Below are positions 20,337-31,447 of a stretch of 64,000 nucleotides of DNA, piece after piece; within the stretch, counting starts at the first letter, position 1; each line of letters opens with the position of its first letter. The stretch is from positions 6,572,001 to 6,636,000 of the forward strand of contig OU342638.1 in the NCBI GenBank assembly GCA_910589415.1. Reading direction: 5' to 3'. The notes under the pieces are model-generated. The model saw nothing but the letters and a program-made list of their open reading frames with translations. It was not told the origin of the DNA and did no database searches. Origin of the DNA: Malachius bipustulatus. Taxonomy: Eukaryota > Arthropoda > Insecta > Coleoptera > Melyridae. The translations under genes and the position numbers were made by a program.

Positions 20337-21536
20337 CTAGAGATACCTCGAGGAATGGAAACGGTTAGGACGGTTTCTTGGAAACCATAGAAAGTTATTA
20401 AAGTCGTCTTCAGGTTCCCTATTCAGGACACCGAAGTGAGATTCGAACCTTCTCCACATTTGACCATCGTTCACCAGGCGTACTAAAAGTTGTCCCAACA
20501 CAATCCAGTGCTCTTGTCCCACAGGTGTAGGCACAAGAGTGTCTGCAAGGGTGATTATCTGGATTGCGCTAATGTCAATCAACGGGGAAAATTTAGGGAA
20601 ACTTTCTCGCCATGGAGGAAAGATGTCTTTGCTCCTAGGGGAACAAGAAGAATTTTTAATTAAATGGTCGAATATAAGAGCGGTCACGAAAAGATTATTT
20701 TTGATGATTCGATATGAGAGAAGTTGGCAAACACACCTATTTTTGAGTATTTCCGGAAGGGGAAATTTCGAGTCTAAAAAGAGTGGTATAACTAGATGTT
20801 TTAACGGATGTCGACGTCCCGTATGATGAATATCAGGCGTAATGTCGCGAGGGTAGTAGATTCTTCTACTATATAAAGGTATGAGTGTCTTACAAGGACT
20901 AATAATCATAGTTGTAGGATAGGCTATCGCCAACATGGCCCTCTCACGACAACGAACACGACTAGGTAACAACTGTCCTAAAGTAATCGCCAACTCAGTC
21001 TCTGGTTCAAATCTCGACTTTATAGATTTAATTGGACGGTTAATGCTAACTCGCTCAGGGTTTCCTTGTTTTTGGAACTTTGTCCAAGTGTTTCTGTGCA
21101 CTTGTAACCAATCTTCGCTGGGCTTTTTATATGAACCTAGAATTCGAAACCGTTGTTTCTCATCCTCGGCCATAGGATTTTCAAAGATAACTGCCTCGGT
21201 AGAGAGGTGCCTGGCATTATATCTGAACAAAGATGCGGTCACGTCCATATTATCTGCGTCACACCTTTCTTGTGCGACTTCACAGAAATGGTCTAAAACA
21301 TCTATGTCAGGGTGGCGGTGTTCCAGAACAGCGTGAAGAGATAGAAATTTAAAATATCTGTCCTTTTCAATAAGAAAACATTCTTTATTTGCTTTTACTT
21401 GCCAAGCCCTAATATCCGGGTTTACTCCGAATTCGGGTAGGAGTTTCATCTCCTCCCAAAGTCTGAAATTGAAGGTAATCTTTTCGTCTTTAAAGCCAGC
21501 GAAAATTTGGCTACGTCGTCGCCTACGCGACTCCAT
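20337..21536 (-). CDS. ORF3 of element B, unidentified 399-residue protein
   Basis: An uninterrupted ORF downstream of pol on the same strand, in the position where some Ty3-like elements carry an envelope. I do not recognise it. It begins with a very basic MESRRRRRSQ, has a mixed helical N-terminal half (FRLWEEMKLLPEFG, VLDHFCEVAQERCDADN), and a C-terminal half with hydrophobic strands (AMLAIAYPTTMIIS, PLKHLVIPLFL, HWIVLGQLLVRLV). There is no signal peptide, no clear membrane anchor and no furin-like site arrangement, so an envelope is not supported. The pol-ORF3 gap of 1.36 kb suggests a spliced or internally promoted message. Identity is open; it may be a captured host gene or an accessory protein. 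Confidence 0.6.
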   Translation of the reverse strand: MESRRRRRSQIFAGFKDEKITFNFRLWEEMKLLPEFGVNPDIRAWQVKANKECFLIEKDRYFKFLSLHAVLEHRHPDIDVLDHFCEVAQERCDADNMDVTASLFRYNARHLSTEAVIFENPMAEDEKQRFRILGSYKKPSEDWLQVHRNTWTKFQKQGNPERVSINRPIKSIKSRFEPETELAITLGQLLPSRVRCRERAMLAIAYPTTMIISPCKTLIPLYSRRIYYPRDITPDIHHTGRRHPLKHLVIPLFLDSKFPLPEILKNRCVCQLLSYRIIKNNLFVTALIFDHLIKNSSCSPRSKDIFPPWRESFPKFSPLIDISAIQIITLADTLVPTPVGQEHWIVLGQLLVRLVNDGQMWRRFESHFGVLNREPEDDFNNFLWFPRNRPNRFHSSRYL

Positions 21537-22898
21537 ATTGCACGGGTAAGAAAAAGGGGAAATTTACTCTGCCTTTAAGGCCAGGTAACAGATAACAACG
21601 TGAAATTTATCAAGCAACGTAAACACACTGATTGCTTAAAAGCTCACTATACGCACGGAAAAACTGTCAATCGCCTGGATTACAATAACTAATAAATCGC
21701 CTGGATTACAATAACTAATAAATCGCCTGGATAAATTCTCATTAATCGCATGGAGGAAACATCGATAATCGCCTGGATAATCATTCAAATAATCGCATGG
21801 AGGAAACATCGATAATCGCCTGGATAATCATTCAAATAATCGCATAGAGGAAACATTGATAATCGCACGGAGAAAACATCAATAATCGCCTGGATCATTA
21901 GATAAACATTGAGGTAACGGTAAGATAATTTATCTCGCTCGGTAAGATAAGAAAATTGGGACAACCATTTTCATCGCTAAGGTAGGGGGCATTCGATATC
22001 CATGTTCAAATTCATTTATGTTAACACTGAATATCAAAATTCATCTTTGTAAATTCGTAGCTCGAATTCACATAGATTTTTATTTTCCATTTTGGAAAAT
22101 ATTCGCAGAGAAGATAAGTATCAGCTACCATTCTATTATGGTACTAATAGCTATAGATAAGGTAAGATAAAATAATTCCTTTTCTTTGAAAAGAAATTAA
22201 AGATAAGAAAGGCACGAAGCCTTGACTAAAGCTTACGCCTGTCTTTTATCAAGAAGAAAATTGCAAACACAATTTTCGTTTCCTTGAACTGTAGATAAGA
22301 TAAGGTAGAGATATTCTGTTGTCTTCCGTTGAGGCAACATGTGAGGTATTTTTCACTTTAGCCATGCAGGGCGGAAAATCTTAAAGCACCCAAACTTGGA
22401 AAGATGGTAGATAAGATAAAGGTAAAAGATAAGATAAGGTAGATACAACGGCAAGATAGCATTTTCTTTAGTTCATTGAACATAAGAAAATTTAAGAGAT
22501 AACATTAGACTCATAAACGCTAGTCAGACAAGATAGGCGAATAGTTACCTTTCAAGGTAATGATTCAGATAACCAGAAAGATATGGGTTCTCAAAATTTG
22601 AGCGAAAAAAATAAAATGAGAGCCTGAGGATAGCAAATACCGATCCCAAAATTAGCAACATTTACACTTTGAGTACTCACATTCACACAGCTAGTTTCGA
22701 GATCCTTGAGAAACGCTTTGAAAGATACGGTATTCATTCTGCATACATTCTTCATTCATTCTAAGATACGACAAGAAACGGAGCTTTCTCAATTCTCATA
22801 TTGCTAGACCTCATTTTCTAAACGGATTTTTGTCAAATACAAAAAGAGAGATAAAGATAGGTAGGGAAATAGAGTTAAAGAGAAGATATTACAAGGAA
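21537..22898. other. Non-coding spacer between pol and ORF3 with short tandem repeats
   Basis: Holds the AATCGCCTGGAT repeat cluster (21667-21893) and several GATAAG-rich stretches (22150-22450). No ORF has recognisable content. It may supply the ORF3 promoter or splice sites. Confidence 0.55.
21667..21893. repeat. Degenerate tandem repeat of AATCGCCTGGAT units
   Basis: Two near-identical 26-bp units (TCGCCTGGATTACAATAAC) are followed by about three 43-45-bp units combining AATCGCATGGAGGAAACAT and AATCGCCTGGATAATCATT. Confidence 0.8.
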
Positions 22899-23057
22899 CT
22901 ATTCGTCGCTTTTCGGCGGGTCTTCGCCTCGATAAGCCTTCAAATCTTTAGAATGCCAGCGACCTAGGGGATTGCCTTCTTGGTCCTGTAATTCGTACAC
23001 TAATTTAGACACTACTTTAGATATCCGACACAGTACGAATTTTGGGGCCAATTTAGC

Positions 23058-23893
23058 TAGGGGTCGCCAAGTTCTTGAAAATTTCAAGATCTTGTCTTGA
23101 TCTTGTCTTGATTTCAAGACAAGATCAAGACAAGAAGTAATTTTAGATTTCAAGACAGGACAAGAAATTTTATGTCAATACCAAGATTTCTTGTCAAGAA
23201 AACAAGAAATCTTGATATTTCTTGACCAACAATGAAAACGCTAAAACGTATTTATTTGTGGAAAATATAACATATTTTAACAGAACATAACATATTTTAA
23301 TTTCTTGAACATAAATTTTTTGCTAGAACGATTCACAAAAATGTAAATAAAAAATAAATAAATAAATGAAAATCCTGTTGAAACTAAAGCTGCAAACTAG
23401 ATTTTGAATATCAAATTTAACTCATTTTTAGATCAGAATTCATAAGCCATGAATTAAGGCACATCAGACTTCTTATGGAGTCAACGCCTAGCCGGTTTCT
23501 TGGCTTTGTTATTTTTTAAGCTGGCTCTTGAAAAAAGCCTTTCCGCAGGTACCGATGTTGCTGGCGTTCCGAAAAAATCCATGGCCATTTTCGATAAGGA
23601 CGGGTAGGCATTTTCGTGTCTTCTCCACCAATCAAGTATATTCTCACAATGTTCTGTTCTAGGCTGGTTGCCTTGCCGTGTTAGCACGAAACGCAATAAA
23701 AAGTTCACCTAGGAATCACCTGTTAATTTCAAAGATTCAAGAAATTTCAAGATCTTGAAATTTCTTGAGTCAAGACAAGATATAAAGTGCCAAGAAAACG
23801 TCAAGACAAGATTTTTTTTAATTTCTTGATTTTTTCTCAAGACAAGACAAGAAGTTGTTATCAAGACAAGAATTCTTGTCTTGGCGACCCCTA
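23058..23893 (-). mobile_element. Non-autonomous hAT element in element B integrase
   Basis: The inverted ends are TAGGGGTCGCCAAG and CTTGGCGACCCCTA. The 8-bp target duplication AATTTAGC is at 23050-23057 and 23894-23901, diagnostic of hAT. Dense CAAGACAAG/CTTGTCTTG words lie inside both ends (about 23070-23230 and 23745-23890), probably transposase-binding sites. Confidence 0.93.
23481..23708 (-). pseudogene. hAT transposase C-terminal dimerisation fragment
   Basis: A 75-codon remnant encoding ILDWWRRHENAYPSLSKMAM and then PATSVPAERLFSRA, the conserved hAT C-terminal dimerisation region. The catalytic part is deleted. It shows that the insertion is an internally deleted copy of a once autonomous hAT. 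Confidence 0.88.
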
Positions 23894-26800
23894 AATTTAG
23901 CAGCAAAATTCTTTGCGGCATTCGAAAGTGGGTAGGTATGTTTCCAGACGAGGTCACCCTCGGTGTAAACATCGGGGCGCTTGCGTAAGTCGTAATGTTT
24001 CTTACTTACTTCGTAAGCTTTCTTAAGTCTATCACGTATATCACTGAAGATAGGAGGTAATTTAGATATGTCTTGTTCTCGATGAACATAAGACAGATCA
24101 TCAGGTAATTCCAGATAATTATCTGAGACTGGACCGTAAAAGGTTCCGTCTACAGGGACATTTCTAGCAAAGAGTAGGAAAGCTGGAGCGTGTTTAGTAA
24201 CTTCGCTCACCGATAAGTTAATTGCTTGTGCAATTTTATAAACATTTTTATCCCAATCTTTATGATTGTCACGGATGTAAGATGAGATGGCTGTAAGGAT
24301 GGTACGATTCGTTCTCTCGGTCGGATTCACCTGAGATAAATGCCTGGCACTATACCACAAGTTAACTTCGTAGTTTTTCAGCAAATTAGTAAATAGACTG
24401 CTTTTAAAAATTTGAGCGTTGTCACAAAGCAGAATTTGGGGCACACCGAAAATTAAGAACACTTGGTTCTCAAGAAATTTTGTAACGGCAGCTGCTGTAG
24501 CATTAGGCATTGGCTTAACCAAAACGAACTTTGAAAACCAATCGGTGACGACTAAAAGTTGGGTGTTTCTAGCCTTGGAACGAGGGAAAGGTCCCATGAA
24601 GTCAATGGAGAGAAATTGGAAGGGAAAATTGATTTTCTTATAATTACCCATGAGTCCTACGCGAGCAGTGTTTGGGGCTTTGTGTGCACCACAAACCTGG
24701 CAGTTTCTCATGTACTTTTTGACTGAGATAATCATTTTGGGCCAATAATAAACTTCAGATATTCTTGCCAAAGTTTTACTTACTCCAAAATGTGCAGAAG
24801 TTGGAGGGTCATGAAATTGAGCAATTATTTCCTCCCGATTAGGAGTAGGGACAACAATTTTCCAATCAGATAGGTTAGACACGACTTCCACTCGAGGCTT
24901 AACATGTTTATAAAGAATATTGTCTTTGATGGTAAAGTCAGGGTATTTCTCGGGAAACTCGGTAACTTTGGAGACCATGTCTTTATACCAATCATCAGGT
25001 ACAAAGTTTTGGAGAGAGATAGAAGAAATAGAACGGGAAAGATAGTCTGCAGGGACATTGCAAGTGCCTTTTCGATGTTTAATGTCGAAATCAAACTGGC
25101 TGAGGCGTAAACACCATCTAGCTACACGACCCATAGGATCTTTTAACGTGCGAAGCCAGAGAAGAGAGGCATGATCGGTGTAAACTGTAAAATTTGCACC
25201 TTCGACATAAGGGCGAAAATATTCTATACCAAAGAGGACACCTAAACATTCTCTTTCGGTAACGGTGTATTTCTTCTCGGCTTTCGAGAGCATTCGACTA
25301 GCAAAAGCAATGGGGTGTTCAAAATCTCCCTCAAGTTGAAAGAGCACTGCACCCAACCCGAAATCACTTGCATCCGTCTGTATGCAAAAGGGCTTCGAGA
25401 AATCTGGGCTAGCTAGAACGGGAGCTGTAGTCAGTCGTTCCTTGAGAAGTTTAAAAGCTTGATCAGCTTCTGAGTTCCAAGTTATTGACTGTCCCTTTTT
25501 TCGGTTATGCAGCAGAGCTGAGATAGGAGCACTGATTGTAGAAAAATCCTTTATGAAACGCCTATAATATTGTAAGATACCTAGGACGTGTCTTACTCCA
25601 GTGGTGTTATGAGGAACAGGGGACTCAATAATCGATTTAACTTTCTCTTCACTGACTCGCAATCCGTTTCTATCGATAATAAAACCCAAAAAGGAGAGAG
25701 AATCTCGACAGAAGTGACATTTGTCGAAGTTGACAGTAAGATTAGCGTCTTTTAAACGCTCGTATACTTCCCTTAAAATTTCCAGGTGTTTCTCGAAACT
25801 ATTGGTGGCGATAATTATATCGTCAAGATAAACGAAAACAAATGGCTCCAAAGCTGGACCTAAAATTGTGTCCATAAGTCGCTGTTGGGTTTGAGCACTG
25901 TTTCTCAGTCCGAAAGGCATTCGTCGGAATTGGAATAAACCTCTCCCGGGAACTACAAAAGCGGTCTTTGGGCGGGATTCTTCGTCCAAAGGAACTTGAA
26001 AGAAAGCCTGCTTTAAATCGATGGAGGTAAGATAATTAGCGTCTTTGAGCTTGCTCAAGATAGTATCGATTCTAGGCAGGGGATATGAGTCATGTGTGGT
26101 GATCTCGTTTAGTTTCCGACCATCAAAACACATACGGTATGTTTTGTCTTTCTTGCGGACCAAAAGAACAGGGGACACCCAAGGAGAATTACTTTTTTCG
26201 ACAATTTCTAACTTAAGTAATTTATCTACCTCTTCATTCAGATATTGTTGAAGGGTTGGAGATAATGGATATTGTCTCTGTCTAAAAGGCTTAGCGTCTT
26301 TTGTTTCTATGGAATGGCATAGCACATTGGTTTCAGGGAGTATATCAACACGGGCCAAACTTTTGAATTTGTCTATCGTCGATTCAAGTCTAGACAGGTC
26401 GGTAGGAGGTAAACAAGAGATATCCTGAATCTTATTGATAGCGCAAACCTTAAGTTCATTAGGTAAGACAGAAGATAATGAAGACGAAGGATCACCGGGA
26501 TGAACTTCGAAAGATTCATTTATGAAATTAATCATCATGTTGAAAATACGAGCTACGTCTATTCCTAAGATAATTTGTGGTGAAATGGAAGATACCACAT
26601 GGAATTGGACTTTCTTTGTGACGTCATCTATGGTCAGATCAAGTTCAATTATGTCGATAACAGATAGAGGGGAACCGTCAGCATTTTTCAGGGAACACAA
26701 CAAATCCGAATTTTTGGATGGGATGGGTAGTTCACCCAGAACTTCCTGCATGGTTTCCAAATCACAAACAGAGATATTGGCGCCGGTGTCAAAGAGGGCT

Positions 26801-27213
26801 GTATAAGGTACTTCACACATTTTGACAGCTATAAATGGCCTATTATCAACAGGGTTAGATAGTAAGATTGGGGCTACAACAGGTATTAAAGAGTCAGCAC
26901 TTATTGGTTTAGGTATGTCCTTTTTAGGAGGTATTCGAAAAGATTCGAAAAAGTTTGCAACTTTTTGCAACCATGATTTCCACTGTTCCTTTTGGATAGT
27001 GAAATCAACAAGATAACTGGAAGATATTAGTGCTGGTCTTTTGGAGAGGGAGGAGACTGATCGTCCTTTGACTTCAAGCTCTTTTCTACAAGGGCTCGCT
27101 TTGGGCGGCTTGTCTCTTGTTGTCGCACTGCACCCTGTTGTGCAACTTCGTCGTTTTTTGAACGAGAAGTGACTTTGAGAGAGTTCAGGAAATCTGCCGA
27201 ACATGAGGGGCAT

Positions 27214-27547
27214 TTAGACTTGTAGACATTTTTATGGCCACAGCCATAACAAAAAACTTTTCTAGGGAGATTACACCTTACATAGGTATGACCTTTGTTG
27301 GAACAATTCCAACAGGTGACTGCAGAAAGGTTAGTAACTGGGATCTTGGAGTTACTAGGTGTAGGTGCACCTTTAGTTGGTGTGCCTCTGTCTTTACGAG
27401 AAGAGAAAGAAGCTGGTTCTCTAGAACATGCTAGGTCTGAATTTAAGAGACTTTGAACCTTCTTAGAGGGAGGGGGACGATATTGTTGGATAATAGTCCT
27501 ATTATCTTCTAACTTCTTTCCAATGGAAATTATGTCCTGAATGTTGT
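27214..27547 (-). CDS. Nucleocapsid (zinc-knuckle) segment of element B
   Basis: Between the gag stop and the pol ORF a second frame is open. It encodes a basic linker and a CCHC knuckle CWNCSNKGHTYVRC at about 27280-27320, then a second cysteine cluster (FCYGCGHKN, KCPSC). It is in the -1 frame relative to gag; the switch falls near CCAAAAAATC at about 27565. Pol is shifted again near 27040. Either programmed frameshifts or single-base damage would explain this. The segment would bind genomic RNA. Confidence 0.65.
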
Positions 27548-28459
27548 TTACCTCAACAAGGGCAAGATGATTTTTTGGAAATAGGGATGAAGATTTTTCT
27601 TGATTATTTTAAATTGTTCCACTTCTGATGGGGGAGTAGATAATCTCTTAAATAAGCCTTGCATCGAGGCAACATAGATAGCAACTAACTCAAATTCACC
27701 ATGAGTTCTTTGTTTGATTTCCTCTAAGAGGTCATCATCGTAAGAGAGGGGGAGAAAAGTAATTTTCAATTTATTCTTGAGATCTTCCCAAGAAATAATT
27801 GAGCTTGCAACACTGCGAAACCAAATCAGGGCCTTGTCTTCAAAAAGATCCATTGCAGAATCAAAAAGATCACGGTCTGTGACATTTCTCGACCTTTGAA
27901 GTTCTTTGACCTTTTCTAGAAATTGGATCAAATTATCCTTAGAAGAACCAGAAAATTTAATATTCCATTTATAAACTGGAACACTAGGTCTAGAATGAGT
28001 GGAGACAGTAGAGCTTGATGCACTCTGGGAATTGGATGAGTTATCAGTTTGGTCTAGGGACTGGTCATTTTTCAGAAGCCATTGACCTTCTAATTCTAAA
28101 GCCTCAGAAAATAAATCATCAGCTAAAGCTTTTGCTTCAGGATCTTGATCAAGTTTGAATCTATTGATTCTAGAGATCACATGATTCAGACGACACTGAA
28201 TTCTTTGACAGATAGGGTCATTAAGAGACAAAGGAGCGTCCTGTATTTTGATTTTCAAATCTGCAAGAGTCTTTTTCACCTCTGCAGAATCTTTGTCAAA
28301 GGGGTAGACAGATTCGGAAATAGAAAGAGAATTTTCTTCCCTATTTAACAGGGCACGAAATTGAATTCGTCTTTTCTCCTGTGTATTAAATGGGACTTGT
28401 TTTCTAATCGCTATTTCGTAAGCGAGTTCTTCACTTAATAAAGCTAGAACGGGATTCAT
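27548..28459 (-). CDS. Gag (capsid) of element B
   Basis: A 303-codon ORF starting MNPVLALLSEELAYEIA. A charged helical N-terminal half and a serine-rich linker are followed by a Ty3-type capsid region: YKWNIKFSGSSKDNLIQFLE near residues 168-187, ALIWFRSVASSIISWEDLK, and YVASMQGLFKRL. It ends just before the zinc-knuckle frame. It assembles the particle. Confidence 0.82.
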   Translation of the reverse strand: MNPVLALLSEELAYEIAIRKQVPFNTQEKRRIQFRALLNREENSLSISESVYPFDKDSAEVKKTLADLKIKIQDAPLSLNDPICQRIQCRLNHVISRINRFKLDQDPEAKALADDLFSEALELEGQWLLKNDQSLDQTDNSSNSQSASSSTVSTHSRPSVPVYKWNIKFSGSSKDNLIQFLEKVKELQRSRNVTDRDLFDSAMDLFEDKALIWFRSVASSIISWEDLKNKLKITFLPLSYDDDLLEEIKQRTHGEFELVAIYVASMQGLFKRLSTPPSEVEQFKIIKKNLHPYFQKIILPLLR

Positions 28460-29175
28460 GATTGAAATCTACTAAAGTCGGTAAGGTAGGGATCGAAAAA
28501 GCTATATGACGCTATGATGTATTTTTACACGTAAAGAATTCGTTTTCTACGTTTGACGTAAAGAATGCAAGGGACACGTCGCAACACTGCTCGTAGCTTT
28601 AGCGCTTGTCGGTACTAATACCAACAGCTGACTGGAGAGTCAAAGATTTATGGAAACCTAACCTAATTCATGAGAAGTGGTAAGACAATTTTCAAGGAAA
28701 GATTTTTGGATACAGTTTTCAAAGACAGCTTAACTACAGGGCTCTCGTATCCGAGTATCCTCTCTGTACGGAATTAAGCTTCTCTAAAACATGCTCGAGA
28801 CATCGCGACGGTATAATCAACCACTCCGTAAAGCTCCCTGACGGGTTACCCTTTAGCGGCAGTGTAGCGGTAAGAAAAAGTAGGTATTTTCGCGGCACGG
28901 CACTTTGCACAAAGATAATTAGGTAGGTACACATATATTAGGGAACAATAATGCTTAAAACTAAATCATGCAAAGCTTTCAATAAAAAAACTCATGCAGT
29001 AAGCAACAAGAGAAATTTATATAAATATCAAGTGATATCGCAGACAAATCGTAAAGTTCAAATAATTATGAGATTTATTTTATGAAAATCCTAGATACAT
29101 AAAAGCCAAGTAAGATAAAGATAAATTGGATTTCTAATTCAAAGAAGTAAACGTTCCACACCGGGGAGTGCCAAT
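28460..29175. other. 5' leader of element B
   Basis: 716 bases between the 5' LTR and the gag start on the minus strand. It holds the candidate primer-binding site next to the LTR. No ORF of note; it would contain the packaging signal if the family follows the usual plan. Confidence 0.6.
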
Positions 29176-30735
29176 TGCTGCGGTCGGGCTAATTAGAATA
29201 GGCTCTGGGCCAATTAAGATTCGATCGTTGTTGAAATAATTGCCGACTTACCTTCGTTGGGCCGAAGTATTAATTGATGCACCAAAATCTCATTCAGATT
29301 TCATGCGACTGTAGTGGCATCAGCAGCATAAAGCGGTACTGTTTAATTACTTCTAAGATAAAAGATAGTGGGATGCCAGTGCCTTATGGTTTTTGAATAA
29401 TAGATCTAAAGTAACCTGAATTATAAAGGCATCAAAATTCACTCAGGTTATGAGATGTTAATCATTTCTAACTACTGTATCTACCTACTGAATAATAGAG
29501 TTGATCTTTTAATGAAAAGTATATTTATGAATTCTGTTTACAAAATAAATTACTGAGATTCTATGGTTATGAAATTACTAATTAATTGATCATGAAGTTA
29601 ATCGTAAAATATCTCATTTAACAGTTTAACTGGTAGAGAAAATAGATATCTATCTTTCCTTCACATAACAAGTGACAAATTCATTTCAAGTATTACTTGA
29701 ATAATAATGGTGATTATAAATGTTAATTAATAAAACAACATCAATTTCTTGACGAGATAAGGCAATATAAGGACACAAAACTCCTAACAGATTTCTCTGA
29801 TATCACTCTGAGCAATAAAAGTTATGTCACACTTTGCTTACTGATACGACATTTTGCCTTCCTTGGAATGTCGTGCCGAGACTGGAGAGCGGGGCCCTGG
29901 ACGAAATCTCAGGATAGGAGACCGTGGTCTCCCTCTGGGGTGGCAGAAAGACTGGTGAACGGTGTCGCGTCCCGTGGGAACACGTGCCTAGCACTAGCTA
30001 GTGTGGTCGTCCTTCGAGGTTAGATGAAACTCGAAAATATGGGGTTCCGAATGTTGAGATCCAGTATTTAGGGGCAGGTAGCAGCAAAACCTTCAGATAA
30101 TGTAAGAGATTCCTTCCATAAAAGCGGATATTCGGATGTACCAGATATGGAAACCAATATGGCGTCCGTGAAGACAGGTGGGGTTCAACTTCGTAGATAG
30201 GTTTTCGGATGAAATAAGATAGTACCCCGATTGATAGGGTAGGTAGAAAGAACTATAACAATATATAAACTCTATTAGAGAAAGTTTTAGATAGCTTGAA
30301 CAATTTACTTACCCGATTTATTAATAATCGGTTCCTTAGATAAAGAGAAAAGGTAGGGGTGCGACTTGTCGCTTCGAGCACCGAGATTGGAAAACGAACG
30401 AGTCTGTTCAGGAATACCGTAGCACCTTTTGGTGCGCAAGTCCTAGAAGGGTTGTCGTATTTAAAATCACGAAACTACATCACAGCGACATCTGTGTTTC
30501 TAGTTAATCGGAAAGGAAGATGGTACGAGAATAAATTACAGATTGTACTCAAAAGGTAGGGATCTTGAACTTGCCTAGTTTAGTTAGTTTTACCACTCGG
30601 CAACAGGTGGCAATGTTAGTTCGAAACTCATGTTTTAATTAGTGAATACCTTAATACCAAGGATTTAGATAACGAGGTCCCATTTAATAATTTTAAATGG
30701 AGCTAATTAAAGGACAAAACCTTAACGACGTTACA
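29176..30735 (-). repeat. Element B 5' LTR
   Basis: 1,560 bp, the same length and apparently the same sequence as 17768-19327. Confidence 0.95.
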
Positions 30736-30739
30736 GCCT

Positions 30740-30935
30740 TCGCAGCGGAAGCATTCACGGTACGTGCAAGACTGCCAGACTGGTCTGCTGCTGTGTCGCA
30801 TTGCCCCTTCCCGGCCTCGCCGTCCGAGTCGGGGATTCCCCATTCAACATCTGGCTCCCTGGCTGGCTTTCACGGTCAGAGTCGTCACGCCGCTGTACAG
30901 GACCGCACTGGTGAACTAATATAATATCTCGAACA
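30740..30935 (-). repeat. Element A 5' LTR, remaining part
   Basis: 196 bases that complete the LTR begun at 17639; they follow the GCCT duplication of element B. Confidence 0.85.
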
Positions 30936-31447
30936 ATAGGCCTATTTCCATTATCCCTCTAGTTTCCAAGGTTGTCGAAACCTTGTTGTACAGACAGCTT
31001 TTGGCCCCTTTTTCCAAGTATAGAGTTCTCAGCTGAAGGCATCCTGGATTCCGTCCAAACGGTTTTTCGTTTGATCTGAGACCTTTGCGGGACACTTTGT
31101 ATAAGCCGTTTAGGCACTGGCGTTATTACATATGTACATAACATCCGATGTCAATATTATAAAACATGAATTAGTTATAAACACAAATAACTAATAAGCA
31201 TTAATGAAATCTGGTTATAAATACATACCTGTGAAGGCCCAGGCTCAGCAACTTCTGCAATCGCCTGCAGCTGTTCACCAACTGCACCTTCCTGGCTTTC
31301 CGTTGCCTTGAAAAAACAAGACCATCAGTAAATACTTAATTCAACCGATTACCTAGTAATTTAATGAGCAGCCCCCCCTGCATAACGGTGTTTATTATAC
31401 CAAAGGAAAATGTACATTTAACTAAAACTGATTTAAACTTGATTCAG
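30936..31447. repeat. Third copy of palindrome-arm sequence (partial)
   Basis: Starts at the ATAG duplication inside the non-LTR RT fragment (RT piece on plus, 30940-31129). It continues through a copy of exon a of the small gene (minus, about 31232-31309) to CCAAAGGAAAATG near 31412. It then joins the Tigger intron end by a deletion relative to the left arm. Confidence 0.8.

Larger units (their letters stand above)
22899..27213 (-). pseudogene. Pol polyprotein of element B, split by a hAT insertion
   Basis: The minus-strand frame 27213-23902 continues after the insertion at 23049-22899. Domains in order: protease with ALFDTGANISVCD near residue 140; RT with RMCFDGRKLNEITTHDSYP and the catalytic FVYLDDIII near residue 445; RNase H with QTDASDFGLGAVLFQ and TERECLGVLFG; integrase HHCC (AHFGVSKTLARI, NCQVCGAHK); the DDE core LSIDFMGPFP, LLCDNAQIF and NPTERTNRT; and a C-terminal domain ending DPPKSDE. 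The only break seen is the 836-bp hAT insertion in the integrase C-terminal domain. The start is probably reached by a frame change from the zinc-knuckle frame near 27030-27060. Confidence 0.9.
17768..30735 (-). mobile_element. Ty3-like LTR element B, 12,968 bp, with a third ORF
   Basis: LTRs 17768-19327 and 29176-30735 are each exactly 1,560 bp and look identical where compared, implying a recent insertion. The ends are TG...CA; the 4-bp duplication GCCT is at 17764-17767 and 30736-30739. The minus strand carries gag, a zinc-knuckle segment, pol (interrupted by a hAT) and ORF3. A candidate primer site follows the 5' LTR at 29156-29173 on the minus strand, beginning TGGCACTCCCC. A polypurine AAAGAGAGG lies just before the 3' LTR at about 19330-19342. 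Confidence 0.9.
13970..30935 (-). mobile_element. Ty3-like LTR element A, interrupted by element B
   Basis: The LTRs are 13970-14294 (325 bp) and 17639-17767 plus 30740-30935 (129 + 196 = 325 bp), with TGTTAGC and CGAACA ends. Target duplications ATAG lie at 13966-13969 and 30936-30939. Genes read on the minus strand: gag 17619-16732, protease 16735-16328, a remnant of RNase H, then integrase. The reverse transcriptase and most of RNase H are deleted. At least one LTR base differs (TTTAATATC against TATAATATC). The site it entered was a copy of the non-LTR RT fragment. Confidence 0.85.

Noticed and set aside
20337..21536. ORF3 of element B as an envelope gene
   Set aside because: No signal peptide, no C-terminal membrane anchor and no cleavage-site arrangement; position alone is not enough.
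22899..27213. Truncation of element B pol at the frame end near 23818
   Set aside because: The missing C-terminus resumes at 23049 after the hAT; the apparent end is only the insertion point.
18951..30559. Identical 66-codon ORFs at 18951-19151 and 30359-30559
   Set aside because: They are the same position in the two LTRs of element B; no coding signature and opposite to the element's genes.
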